Assembly: GCA_964419255.1 (NCBI GenBank)
Contig: CAYQOU010000009.1
Coordinates: 19,252-83,251, forward strand
Reading direction: 5' to 3'
Source of the DNA: CAZPHU01 sp964419255
GTDB taxonomy: Bacteria > Fibrobacterota > Chitinivibrionia > Chitinivibrionales > CAYFVL01
Length of the DNA: 64,000 nt
Position numbers and translations under genes: made by a program. Shown one piece after another: positions 17,291-26,462 of the stretch. How positions within the stretch are numbered: the stretch's first letter is position 1; the number at the start of each line of letters is the position of its first letter. The notes beneath the pieces are model-generated. The model did not search any database, was not told the origin of the DNA, and saw only the letters and a program-made list of their open reading frames with translations.

Positions 17291-18016
17291 ATGAAGATGA
17301 AACCAAGATATGCAATGATTATAACCTTATGTTTAAGCGCTATATCCGTGGCGGATTCCACCTTTACCAGCTCATCCATGCAATATTCCATCTATCTGCC
17401 TGAAAATTGGGTAATCGATGCTGCTGTGGATTCTCAGCACCACTTATATGATACTACAGGCACCTGTAAGGCAATAATATTCATTTCCCGATCCTACATA
17501 AATTCAGTCGATTATCCTACCCCGGAGGACTGGACTCGATCACATTTCGTTGCATATGAGTACTTTGTCTCACATTCATATGATCCATGGGGCGTGGTGC
17601 TTTACAGTGATTCATCCTCCGATAGAGTGCTGGATAATACATGGTCGCCGGTGACGTATGCCGAATTTGTCAGTACGGATTCTGTGCTGGACAGTTGGCG
17701 AGAATATGTGCGGTTCGCTGCAGTTGGTGACTACGGATACGAAATTTCGGTGTGGAGTGATACCACCGACATGAAAGATAACATTGGATTATATTCAGCT
17801 ATTGGAAGCACCATTAAGTTTACGGGGGAAATATCAGTCATTGGTTCAGCCTCTCGAAGCAGGTACCAGCTGAAGCATATCCTGGCGGATGAAAACAATA
17901 ATAGAGTTTTTGACCCGTTGGGGAGAAATGTGTCGTCATCGGGAGTACAAAGAAGAAATGCTTTTGGAGTTTATATAGATTCAAAAGGAAAGCGGGTGCT
18001 TAGGTTGCGACACTAA
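17291..18016 (+). CDS. Secreted protein with T9SS-like C-terminal tail
   Basis: 241 aa with a signal peptide (about residues 1-21) and a beta-rich body (YSIYLPENW through IGSTIKFTGEI). The last 40 residues, with FDPLGRNV, GVYIDSKGK and a final RVLRLRH, resemble the D-x-x-GR-x-V ... GVYI ... GK pattern of type IX secretion sorting tails. Sorting to the surface is inference. First gene of the cluster leading to the kinase. Confidence 0.65.
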   Translation: MKMKPRYAMIITLCLSAISVADSTFTSSSMQYSIYLPENWVIDAAVDSQHHLYDTTGTCKAIIFISRSYINSVDYPTPEDWTRSHFVAYEYFVSHSYDPWGVVLYSDSSSDRVLDNTWSPVTYAEFVSTDSVLDSWREYVRFAAVGDYGYEISVWSDTTDMKDNIGLYSAIGSTIKFTGEISVIGSASRSRYQLKHILADENNNRVFDPLGRNVSSSGVQRRNAFGVYIDSKGKRVLRLRH

Positions 18017-18077
18017 TTCTGCGGAATATACAGAAGTCAGGCATGGTCGGATGATCGTCGGAAAATTCTTGGATCCT

Positions 18078-19628
18078 ATGAAGATACGCAGATACATATT
18101 TTTTCTTGTATGCATTTTGACCGTCTCTGTACCGATCATAGCGGCTGAAAGCGTGGCTGAATATGTCGAGGAGGGCAAGGCTTATCTGAATCACCAACCG
18201 GATTCTGCCCTTTACCGATTCATGCTTGCGTATAGAGAGGGGATGTCCAGAGATAGCCTTAAGTATTTTTGGGCGGAAACCTATATAACGCGCGGCATTT
18301 ATGACAGTGCTCTGATACTCAATCATGCAATAGAGTGGCAAGACCACAAAAGAGTCGCGGTTTTCAATCAGCGTCTTAAAATTTATGAATCTCTTGATTG
18401 GAAGCAGAAGGCGGAGGTCATTCGGGATTCTCTTGGCATAAATAGAGCTTTTCGTTTAAAATTCCCGAAGATCACGATAGAAACAAACGGATCATACACT
18501 GGCGTTACTGAAAAGCAATCGTATGATTATCCATTTGCATATTCTTCTCCAAATGCTCTTTCTGATACAACGATTGGAGGGCCGGCTTTCGGAGGCTTTT
18601 TAACTCTTCAATGGGAGGCGACGAAATGGTTGCATCTTTCGGGTTCCGCAAAGATGTCCAAACCATATTACAGTTCATTTTCTATCGAAACTGATTCGTC
18701 AAATATCGGTCTGCAGGCAGGCTTCAAACTGGTAAATCTTTTTCCCGGAAGCTCTTTTCGATACCTGTTCGAACGCGAATGGAATTCGAATAGCGATTTT
18801 TACAATACCAATAATGTGTCTCTAGATTACCTTTTTCTCTTAGACCGCAGGGTTCTCTTTTTTAACCTTGCGTATACCGCATCCTTCCTGCAGGGGCGAA
18901 ATCTGGATTATCAGTATGTTTCTGCGCTGGCATGGTTTGAAAATGCGGTAAATATCTCAAAAAAACTTTACGGTTCTTTTCATGCGTTTTTTTTCATAAA
19001 GGAGAAAATGTCGGAGCAGATAATGTTTAACGGAAGTGAGGTTTGGGTTACAGAGGTTGAAATCGACAATTCTATGGAAAGACCCGTAACCAGAATCACC
19101 GGCCCATCTTACACCACTGAAACGGTTATACCTCAAAGTTTTGCCAATTTTAATTTAACCGGGGGATATAGCCTGAATTTGCCTTTCGGGATCGGCATGC
19201 GAATGCGGGCTGGATACACGTATAACTATTATTTTGAAGAGTACCGGTGGACCGAGATGAAAATGAACCAGGAATCGTACGCAGCCTACTACTATTCAGC
19301 TGAAAATGGCTGGCTGATAACTGGACATGATGGCGAAAAGGTTTTTATAATGCATAATAGTAGAGTCGATGCCGATACCCTTGTCTATGAGGGAAGCTAC
19401 TCGCGAAAAAACTGTACCCGCTCGGATAAAAAGCTCTCCCTGGGCGCTTCCCTGAGCAGGCAATTTGCATATCTGGGGGATCTACAGATGAAATTGCAGG
19501 CATCAAGGACCTGGAGTTCACTGAAAAATGGGCCAATACGAATTCCGAAATGGGAGTGGTCTGTAGGCCTGTCCTGGAAAAAATCCTTTGACTTGTCTCT
19601 GATAAGCAGGAGAAAAGAATACCTTTGA
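18078..19628 (+). CDS. Outer-membrane beta-barrel protein with N-terminal helical region
   Basis: 516 aa from ATG 18078, chosen because it gives a proper signal peptide (MKIRRYIFFLVCILTVSV...); ATG 18051 would add 9 residues. After the signal is a helical stretch of about 100 residues (TPR-like: YVEEGKAYLNHQPDSALYRF), then about 380 residues of alternating aromatic/polar strands such as LQWEATKWLHLSGSAKM and MRMRAGYTYNYYFEEY, ending in VGLSWKKSFDLSLISRRKEYL. This is the pattern of a transmembrane beta-barrel. Its stop overlaps the frame of the TPR lipoprotein gene, so the two are cotranscribed. Confidence 0.72.
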   Translation: MKIRRYIFFLVCILTVSVPIIAAESVAEYVEEGKAYLNHQPDSALYRFMLAYREGMSRDSLKYFWAETYITRGIYDSALILNHAIEWQDHKRVAVFNQRLKIYESLDWKQKAEVIRDSLGINRAFRLKFPKITIETNGSYTGVTEKQSYDYPFAYSSPNALSDTTIGGPAFGGFLTLQWEATKWLHLSGSAKMSKPYYSSFSIETDSSNIGLQAGFKLVNLFPGSSFRYLFEREWNSNSDFYNTNNVSLDYLFLLDRRVLFFNLAYTASFLQGRNLDYQYVSALAWFENAVNISKKLYGSFHAFFFIKEKMSEQIMFNGSEVWVTEVEIDNSMERPVTRITGPSYTTETVIPQSFANFNLTGGYSLNLPFGIGMRMRAGYTYNYYFEEYRWTEMKMNQESYAAYYYSAENGWLITGHDGEKVFIMHNSRVDADTLVYEGSYSRKNCTRSDKKLSLGASLSRQFAYLGDLQMKLQASRTWSSLKNGPIRIPKWEWSVGLSWKKSFDLSLISRRKEYL

Positions 19629-19642
19629 TTGAGACCAGAACG

Positions 19643-20302
19643 ATGTATCTTCCGATATTCGGCGTGATGTTTCTCATACTGATCGGCTGCGCTCCCGATT
19701 CCATCGAAAAAGGCGAACTCGCCCTTCGGTTGGGAGACTATGAGATGTCGAAAGATTTCTTTGCCTACAAACTGCAAAAACAGCCCGATAATTATGCGGC
19801 TCGTCTGGGAATGGGTAAGGCGCTGATTCAGGAAGCCGCGGCGATTGCATCCGATAGCTCCTGGCGCAGAGCTTTGACTCATCTGGAGGCCGCCCGTACC
19901 ATTGCTCCTCACAGGCAGGAAGTGCTTGAACTTCTGGGGGAGACCTGGTCGGTGCATGCCCGTAACCGTTTGGATGCGGGGGATACGGTTACGGCACTAC
20001 ATGCTCTGAGTAAGTCAATTGAATACCGCCCCACCTCGGTTGAGCCGCTTAATCTGGCGGGTATAATTTATTATAATCTGGGGGACGATGAAAAGGCGGC
20101 CGCCCTGTTTCGAAAAGCAATCACTCTCGACAGCACCAACTCCTCTGCCTATTTCAATCTGGGCATGGTTCGCTGGCAGCAGAAAAAGTACGGCATGGCT
20201 CATTCTCAGTGGCTCAATGCACTTCAATATGATCCGACCGATGATGATATCGTCTATTGGTTTGCGCGAGCGGAGAAGTCACTGTATGGAGAAGAAAATT
20301 GA
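19643..20302 (+). CDS. TPR-repeat lipoprotein
   Basis: 219 aa from ATG 19643 (a TTG at 19625 overlaps the preceding stop). The lipobox LIGC near residue 14 marks a lipoprotein. The body is TPR repeats, clearest in PTSVEPLNLAGIIYYNLGDDEKA and STNSSAYFNLGMVRWQQKKY. Probably a periplasmic scaffold for the neighbouring barrel or kinase. The kinase gene begins in its last codons. Confidence 0.8.
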   Translation: MYLPIFGVMFLILIGCAPDSIEKGELALRLGDYEMSKDFFAYKLQKQPDNYAARLGMGKALIQEAAAIASDSSWRRALTHLEAARTIAPHRQEVLELLGETWSVHARNRLDAGDTVTALHALSKSIEYRPTSVEPLNLAGIIYYNLGDDEKAAALFRKAITLDSTNSSAYFNLGMVRWQQKKYGMAHSQWLNALQYDPTDDDIVYWFARAEKSLYGEEN

Positions 20303-21672
20303 AAACAAGGTTGCCGAAGGGATTCAGTCTGCCTATGAAAACCGGTGGGGGGGCGTTTGCCACAGTCTACCGGATGCGCCAGGATGCGCTCGATCGGTGG
20401 GTAGCAGTCAAGGTGATCTACGAAAAGGAGCATGGCCGAAGGAAAAAACTTCTCAAGGAAGCCACGGTGCAGGCGCGGCTTTCTATCCCCTGCATCCCTC
20501 AGGTGTATGATGCTTTCGAATGCGGTAAACATGTATATATCATTATGGAATGGATCAAAGGGGTGAGCCTGGCGCGACTTCTCGATCAGGCGCAGCTCAG
20601 TGATATTCAGCGTATCTGGCTTGTTGATGGTATTATCTGTGCAATATCGACTCTTCACACCCAAGGCTTTGCCCATCGTGATATCAAGCCGGCCAATATA
20701 CTGGTCTCCCCTCATAATGGAATTTATCTGATCGATTTCGGCTTTACCAAAGATATGTATAGCGGGGAACAGTCTATGGCCGGTCTGGTGAAAGGCACTC
20801 CCGCATACATGGCTCCTGAATTATGGAAGGGGGCACCGGATACCGATTATGTGCGCGCCGATGTTTTTTCCACCGGTAAGGTGATTGACACCCTGCTGGA
20901 AAGGCACCCCCTTTCGGCAATCACCGCGGATATGCTCATAGATGATCCTGCCCGGCGATTGGCAAACGGGGTGGAGGTTTATAAACGCTGGGATAATTTG
21001 CGTAAGCCGGTAATTACTCCGCAATGGAACAAACTTGTCGGTGTAATAACAGCGCAGGTACATGCGGACAATCTATATGAAGCCTCACGGCTGCTTCTCT
21101 CGCGGGGACGGCTGGATGAAGCATACTGGCTTCTGGTTGAGTGTCTGGAGGAAAATCCGAATTTTGAACAGGCACTTGCTTTAATGGCAAACTATCACCA
21201 TCATACCCGCAAAAAGAAGTTTCACACACAATTGCGCTTGTCGATAGCCGCTGCCGCCGTTGTGGCGTTAGTGTTAACCTCCTTTCTGATCGGTCGCATC
21301 AGCAGTAAGGGGCCAATGGCGGAAGCTGATCGTTTGTCGGAGGGGCCGAAGCAGACATTACACCTGAAGGCACAGCGGGGGCTTGAAAAGAGCACGGATT
21401 TTGTTTTCAGACAGGACTCACTAGAGACTGGGTTGTTATCCGGTAGGCTTTTTATCTCCTCTCATCCTGATAATGGTTTTCTGGTTATAGATGAGGTGGC
21501 GTATCGTGATGTCAATCGGTTGAAAGACGGATTGAGTCTGAGTTACGGAGTACATGTTGTAGAGTGGCAGTCTCAGAATGGTACGCGTATTTGGCGGGAG
21601 AAAATGAATATCCTACCTTTTCAGGCCAAAAATATCGTTATTCTCCCTTCACAGAAAGAACTGCAGGGCTAG
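20299..21672 (+). CDS. Membrane-anchored Ser/Thr protein kinase
   Basis: 457 aa from TTG 20299, which overlaps the previous stop (TTGA) and has GGAG 8 bases upstream. Hanks-type kinase: GGGAFATVY loop, VAVKVI lysine (about residue 38), HRDIKPANIL with catalytic Asp (about 131), IDFGFTK (the DFG) and GTPAYMAPE. A helical, TPR-like linker follows, then one membrane segment (about 313-334, AAAAVVALVLTSFLIG) and a roughly 120-residue outer domain resembling a PEGA-like beta fold (GRLFISSHPDNGFLVIDE). The kinase therefore faces the cytoplasm and can sense the envelope. The FHA activator gene follows by 9 bp. Confidence 0.9.
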   Translation: MKTRLPKGFSLPMKTGGGAFATVYRMRQDALDRWVAVKVIYEKEHGRRKKLLKEATVQARLSIPCIPQVYDAFECGKHVYIIMEWIKGVSLARLLDQAQLSDIQRIWLVDGIICAISTLHTQGFAHRDIKPANILVSPHNGIYLIDFGFTKDMYSGEQSMAGLVKGTPAYMAPELWKGAPDTDYVRADVFSTGKVIDTLLERHPLSAITADMLIDDPARRLANGVEVYKRWDNLRKPVITPQWNKLVGVITAQVHADNLYEASRLLLSRGRLDEAYWLLVECLEENPNFEQALALMANYHHHTRKKKFHTQLRLSIAAAAVVALVLTSFLIGRISSKGPMAEADRLSEGPKQTLHLKAQRGLEKSTDFVFRQDSLETGLLSGRLFISSHPDNGFLVIDEVAYRDVNRLKDGLSLSYGVHVVEWQSQNGTRIWREKMNILPFQAKNIVILPSQKELQG

Positions 21673-21681
21673 AGGTTACAT

Positions 21682-23490
21682 ATGCGCAGAAACGGATTTC
21701 CGAGAATACAAAATCTTAACACCAGTGAGACCATTATACTTTCCGGGCGAATCACCACCTTCGGTTCTTCCACTGATTGTCACGTGCATGTCGACGATAA
21801 GAAGATTCCATCCCGTGCAGCTCACTGTATCTTCTCCGGTGGCGAATTCAGCATTCAGCCACTCGATACCGCCCGTCAACTGCGAATAAATGGTGAGCCT
21901 CTGAAAGGCGGTCATAGACTTGCTCATGGAGACAAAATTTCTCTGGGCACAGTCGATTTCGAATTTCAGGATCATGAGAGTAATGAGCAGAAAAGAGATG
22001 TCGATCTTGCAAAACATCCTGTGGAGGATTTGATTTCGGTATGTGTGACTCTTTTGCGCAACCGCACCGCGGATGTTTCCGGAGAACTGGTAGCCAGTGT
22101 CTCCCGGCTGCTTCGGTGTGATGCCGCCCGTTTGGTCGAGGAGGATGAAGACAGTGGTGAGCGCAAGACCGTAGCACGATTTCCCGAGGGCTGCGGACTC
22201 GATCGTTTTTCGGCAAGGGCCATAGACTGGGCCAAAAGTGCGGGGAACACGGTGCTGGTTGCCGATATCGACTGGCAACAAACGGAAGAGTCGATGACCT
22301 CGCTGGAGCGAAACCAGATATCCTCTGTGATGTGTGCACCGCTGATTGCCGCTGACAATGTAACCATCCTGGGATATCTATACCTTGACAGGATAAGGGA
22401 ACGCAACAAATTATTCACCGAGAAAGACAGACGTTTTTGCGATACTCTGGTGCCGTTCTTTACGGAAATACTCTCCAATGCTCAACAGCACGCCCGCCAG
22501 CGCGACACAATCGCCCGTCTTCAATCGGCTAAACCCTCGGAAGGTGGTATTCTGTTTGAGAGTGCCGAAATGGAAAGGATCGTCGAGCAAGCCCGAAAAG
22601 TTGCCCGCACCGATTCTCCTGCTCTGGTTCTTGGCCAGACTGGGACAGGAAAGGAGCTGATGGCGCGTTTCATTCATGAAAACTCTCGACGAAACGATAG
22701 GCCGTTTAAGGCTATAAACTGTGGGGCCATTCCAGAAAATCTGATTGAATCGGAATTGTTCGGCCATGAAAAGGGCGCCTTTACCGGTGCGAATCAGCGC
22801 AAAACAGGACTGTTTGAATCCGCTCACACGGGAACGGTTTTCCTGGATGAGATTGGTGAATTACCGGTGCAGCTGCAGGTCAAGCTGCTTCGTGTGCTGC
22901 AGGAGAGTGAAATCGTACGGGTAGGGGGAACGGAATCCATTGCGGTGGATATTAGAATAGTTGCTGCTACAAACAGAAATCTTGAGAAAGAGGTCGCCCA
23001 GGGGCGGTTTCGGCAGGATCTGTACTTTCGCCTCCATGTACTGACCGTTACTTTACCTCCGCTGGTTGACCGGGGCCAGGATATCATTCTTCTTGCACAT
23101 TATTTTATTAATCGGTATGTCGATCGATTTGGCATCTCACACAAAACGTTAAGTGTCGCGGCTCGCAATAAACTTCTTACCTACAGCTGGCCGGGCAATG
23201 TACGGGAGCTGGAAAACGTAATTCAAAAGGCGGTGCTTCTTTCCAACAGACGTATCGAGGAGAGGGATATCGTTTTTACACAGGCTGGGGTTTTCGGCGG
23301 AGACTCTTCTTGTGCGCCCCAAACGCTTAAGGATGCCCGGCATAGGGCCGAATCACAGGCCATCTGCAGTGCTCTGAGCAGGACGGGGGGAAACATCACT
23401 CTTGCTTCAAAAATTCTCCAGATCGACCGTAAGTGGTTGATGCGTAAGATGGAAGAGCTGAATATATCCGCCGATACATACAGAAGCTGA
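21682..23490 (+). CDS. FHA-GAF sigma54-dependent transcription activator
   Basis: 602 aa. FHA domain first (about 20-95; GSSTDCHVHVDDKKIPSRAAH holds the phosphothreonine-binding residues), GAF domain (about 110-270), then the AAA+ domain with Walker A GQTGTGKE (about 318), GAFTGA loop (about 365-370) that contacts sigma54, and Walker B FLDEIGELP. The C-terminus has a Fis-type helix-turn-helix (GNITLASKILQIDRKWLMRKM). FHA domains read Thr phosphorylation, so the upstream kinase is the likely input. Targets unknown. Confidence 0.93.
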   Translation: MRRNGFPRIQNLNTSETIILSGRITTFGSSTDCHVHVDDKKIPSRAAHCIFSGGEFSIQPLDTARQLRINGEPLKGGHRLAHGDKISLGTVDFEFQDHESNEQKRDVDLAKHPVEDLISVCVTLLRNRTADVSGELVASVSRLLRCDAARLVEEDEDSGERKTVARFPEGCGLDRFSARAIDWAKSAGNTVLVADIDWQQTEESMTSLERNQISSVMCAPLIAADNVTILGYLYLDRIRERNKLFTEKDRRFCDTLVPFFTEILSNAQQHARQRDTIARLQSAKPSEGGILFESAEMERIVEQARKVARTDSPALVLGQTGTGKELMARFIHENSRRNDRPFKAINCGAIPENLIESELFGHEKGAFTGANQRKTGLFESAHTGTVFLDEIGELPVQLQVKLLRVLQESEIVRVGGTESIAVDIRIVAATNRNLEKEVAQGRFRQDLYFRLHVLTVTLPPLVDRGQDIILLAHYFINRYVDRFGISHKTLSVAARNKLLTYSWPGNVRELENVIQKAVLLSNRRIEERDIVFTQAGVFGGDSSCAPQTLKDARHRAESQAICSALSRTGGNITLASKILQIDRKWLMRKMEELNISADTYRS

Positions 23491-23606
23491 TCTCTTTTAC
23501 GAAGGCTGCCCATATTGTTTTGCCTGCTCTGGGGCACCGTTTTTATATTCTATCCTGCGTCCAATACGGACAGGGCATGCTTCCTCACTAACAAAACAGG
23601 TATTTC

Positions 23607-24911
23607 ATGGAAGAATTTTCTGGAAAAATGGCCAAACTGGAAATCGCCGACTCATCCTACAAGTTTCCCCTGGTTGAAAGTACGGTGGGGATGAATGGGA
23701 TCAATCTTTCGACTCTCAAGAACGCCGCCGGCTATGTCTCCTACGATAACGGCTTTGCCAATACCGCTTCTTGTATCAGTAATATCACCTTTGTTGATGG
23801 TGACAATGGCATCCTACGATATCGGGGGTTTGATATTGCCGATCTTGTCGAGAACTGTACCTTTGTAGAAGTTGCCTATCTTCTGATCCATGGGGCTTTG
23901 CCTACCGCCGAGGAGCTGCGTCTTTTTAGCCGCTATCTAAACTACCACTCTCTTATCCATGAAGATATGCACCACTTTTTCAACGGTTTTCCCGCGGACT
24001 CTCATCCGATGTCTATTCTCGCATCCATGGTAACCTCTCTGTCCTCTTTTTACCCATATCTGACTCATGACGATCCCATCTTCGAGATCACCGCTGCCCG
24101 GCTCATATCCAAGGTGCGTACTATCGCGGCATTTTCATACAGAAAATCCCGTGGGGAGCCGGTCGTATACCCTCGCCACGACATGTCCTATTGTGCCAAT
24201 TTTCTGAACATGATGTTTTCCTCGCCGGTAAATCCTTACGAGATTCAGCCCGAAATGGTCAATATACTCAATAAACTACTGATTCTTCATGCGGATCATG
24301 GTCAGAACTGCTCGGCGACCGCCGTGCGTCTGGTGGCCAGCGCGCGAGCAAATCTCTATGCGTCGGTATCCGCCGGCATATGTGCATTGTGGGGATCGCT
24401 TCACGGAGGAGCCAATCAGGCGGTTATCGAGATGTTGACTCAGATCAACGAAAGCGGGCGCGATATCAATCGATTCATCGAGAAGGCCAAGGACAAGAAT
24501 GATCCTTTCCGCCTGATGGGATTCGGGCATGCGGTCTATAAGAATTATGATCCGCGGGCGCGTATCTGCAAGCAGATGTGCGATGAGCTGTTTTCGAAAC
24601 TGGAGATCCGTGACCCACTTCTGGATATAGCCTTGGAGATGGAGGAAATTGCGCTTAAGGATGACTATTTTGTCAGCCGCCGGTTGTATCCGAATGTGGA
24701 TTTTTACACCGGGATTCTGTATAGGGCCATGAATATTCCTACAAATATGCTTACCGTGATGTTTGTTATCGGACGACTGCCCGGATGGATTGCCCAGTGG
24801 CGGGAAGGTGTGGAAGATAAAGGTGCAAAAATATACCGCCCGCGACAGATCTACACTGGTCCACGGAAACAGGCGTTTGTTCCTATCGATCAACGCGAAA
24901 AACTGGTATAA
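23607..24911 (+). CDS. gltA: Citrate synthase
   Basis: Condenses oxaloacetate and acetyl-CoA at entry to the TCA cycle. 434 aa, type I (E. coli-like hexameric) length. Active-site segments: HADHGQN (His about 229), GFGHAVYKNYDPRA (His about 307) and NVDFYTGILYRAM with the catalytic Asp. The N-terminus lacks the zinc-ribbon-like motif of some forms. Single gene ending in a long hairpin. Confidence 0.95.
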   Translation: MEEFSGKMAKLEIADSSYKFPLVESTVGMNGINLSTLKNAAGYVSYDNGFANTASCISNITFVDGDNGILRYRGFDIADLVENCTFVEVAYLLIHGALPTAEELRLFSRYLNYHSLIHEDMHHFFNGFPADSHPMSILASMVTSLSSFYPYLTHDDPIFEITAARLISKVRTIAAFSYRKSRGEPVVYPRHDMSYCANFLNMMFSSPVNPYEIQPEMVNILNKLLILHADHGQNCSATAVRLVASARANLYASVSAGICALWGSLHGGANQAVIEMLTQINESGRDINRFIEKAKDKNDPFRLMGFGHAVYKNYDPRARICKQMCDELFSKLEIRDPLLDIALEMEEIALKDDYFVSRRLYPNVDFYTGILYRAMNIPTNMLTVMFVIGRLPGWIAQWREGVEDKGAKIYRPRQIYTGPRKQAFVPIDQREKLV

Positions 24912-24926
24912 GCATCCCGTTTTTTA

Positions 24927-24978
24927 CCGGACCAATTTTCTTTTTCTTTCGTTTCAAAAGGAAAAAAAATTGGTCCGG
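24927..24978. terminator. Long hairpin between convergent genes
   Basis: CCGGACCAATTTT (24927-24939) pairs perfectly with AAAATTGGTCCGG (24966-24978), with T-rich and A-rich inner sequence. Placed between gltA (+) and the radical SAM gene (-), it can end transcription from either side. Confidence 0.7.
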
Positions 24979-25138
24979 GTAGAGCCGTTTGGGAGGATGG
25001 GGCATTTACCGGTTTAAGTGCCTGGACAAAGAAAACCGATAGCGATTTGGATTTGGATAAAGAGAGAAATTGGGGGTGATTGAGTCCTTTTTTTTATCCG
25101 GCTCCGCGTATCTTTCCCCACATGGGGATACAATACAA

Positions 25139-26347
25139 TCAAAATCCCTGCAGACCGCAACACCGGGTGCATACCGGCATAAGGCCCTTTTTCATTTCCC
25201 CGCGAAATTTCTTGAAATCATCTCCGTTCCAGATATCATAGAAGGCCTGCTCGTTTATGTTGCCGCAGGAATAGTCTTGATAGTCTCTGCAGGGGGTTAC
25301 GCGGCCGTCAGGTGAAATCTCGGCGATATAGTAGATACTCTCACAGTTTGGGTAGCCGCAATCCCAGGTGTGATCGCTATAGTAGCGACGGATCTGATCC
25401 CTGCTGTGAATATCCGGCAGAAACTGCGGTACACTGACACCCTGCCTGCCCAGCTGTCGTATCTCGGCAATCTGACGGGCGGTTTCAACGGGATCCACAT
25501 CGTTGAAACAGGATTTCAGATATCCGCGATGGTTATTGGGTTTAAAACCGAAGCGCTGCTCGAATACTTTCTCGTGAAGATCCGCACGCTCCTGTGTAAT
25601 ATACCATCCAAAGTAGTAGGGGTGCAGCTGAGTGTTATTCATCACAAGGCGGTGAATGTCTGCAAGATGCGAATAGTTGTTGTTGGAGATAACCGTGATG
25701 GGCACGACCAGCGGTGTTTTCAATCCCTTACGCCGCTTGATTTCTTCGGTCTTTTCAATCACCGCCATAGTCTTTTCGAAATTATCCGACGATTTACCGT
25801 TGGCCGGCGAACGCATGATGTTCTGTGATTCGGCGTCCCATCCGTCCAGTGACAGGAAAAGAATATTCAGAGCCCCGGTATCGATCAAATCTTCCAGAAT
25901 TGGTGAAAGTGCCTGGGAATTTGTGACGATCGACCCGTATAGCTTATGTCGGCCAAGCTCCTCAAACAACGGCAGAAGCGGCTTCCACATGGTTGGCTCG
26001 CCGCCCCATATGTAATATACCGGCTTATCGTGTCGCGTCTCAAACACGATACGTTTCACCACATCGAAGTCAAGTTGATTCAGACGTTCACCTCGTTTGA
26101 GTTTCTGCCGAAGGTGTCCGTTTTCACCCCACTGTCCGCATGAGCCGCATCTCAGGTTACATACTTCGTTGACGCGCAGTGAGATCTGACTGATCGGTAT
26201 GTCCTGATCGGGATTCTTCGGTTTGAGGTATTTACGATAGGCGTGTCTGAACAGGTGTATATAGTTAGGATCCTGCAAAATATTCGGAATAACGTGGCGG
26301 GTCATAAACGCGCCGGGCAGAAGAGCTTTGCCGTCAAATCGAGCCAT
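25139..26347 (-). CDS. Radical SAM protein with SPASM-type C-terminus
   Basis: 402 aa. The [4Fe-4S]/SAM motif is CNLRCGSC (about residues 63-70), followed by WGGEPTMWKP, a GGEP motif of the radical SAM barrel. The C-terminus holds a cysteine set (CGYPNCESIYY, GRVTPCRDYQDYSCGN, CTRCC) that fits auxiliary cluster binding as in SPASM/twitch proteins. Such enzymes modify peptides, proteins or other substrates. No precursor peptide gene is seen in the flanking 115-120 bp on either side. Substrate unknown. Confidence 0.88.
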   Translation of the reverse strand: MARFDGKALLPGAFMTRHVIPNILQDPNYIHLFRHAYRKYLKPKNPDQDIPISQISLRVNEVCNLRCGSCGQWGENGHLRQKLKRGERLNQLDFDVVKRIVFETRHDKPVYYIWGGEPTMWKPLLPLFEELGRHKLYGSIVTNSQALSPILEDLIDTGALNILFLSLDGWDAESQNIMRSPANGKSSDNFEKTMAVIEKTEEIKRRKGLKTPLVVPITVISNNNYSHLADIHRLVMNNTQLHPYYFGWYITQERADLHEKVFEQRFGFKPNNHRGYLKSCFNDVDPVETARQIAEIRQLGRQGVSVPQFLPDIHSRDQIRRYYSDHTWDCGYPNCESIYYIAEISPDGRVTPCRDYQDYSCGNINEQAFYDIWNGDDFKKFRGEMKKGLMPVCTRCCGLQGF

Positions 26348-26462
26348 TATAAAAGAGTCCTTTCATCGCCGGATGTAACATATTAAGTTCTGAAAAATAA
26401 TTGTTGGCCGGCTCTTTCTTACAATATGGATGAGTACGTTTGAAAAGTGCGGGTGTTATAGA

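Noticed and set aside
17291..23490. Kinase/FHA genes as part of a type VI secretion cluster
   Set aside because: No tss genes (sheath, VgrG, ClpV, TssJLM) are nearby, so the common T6SS link of such pairs does not apply here.
25018..26462. Precursor peptide gene for the radical SAM protein
   Set aside because: The flanking gaps of about 115-120 bp contain no short frame with a ribosome site.
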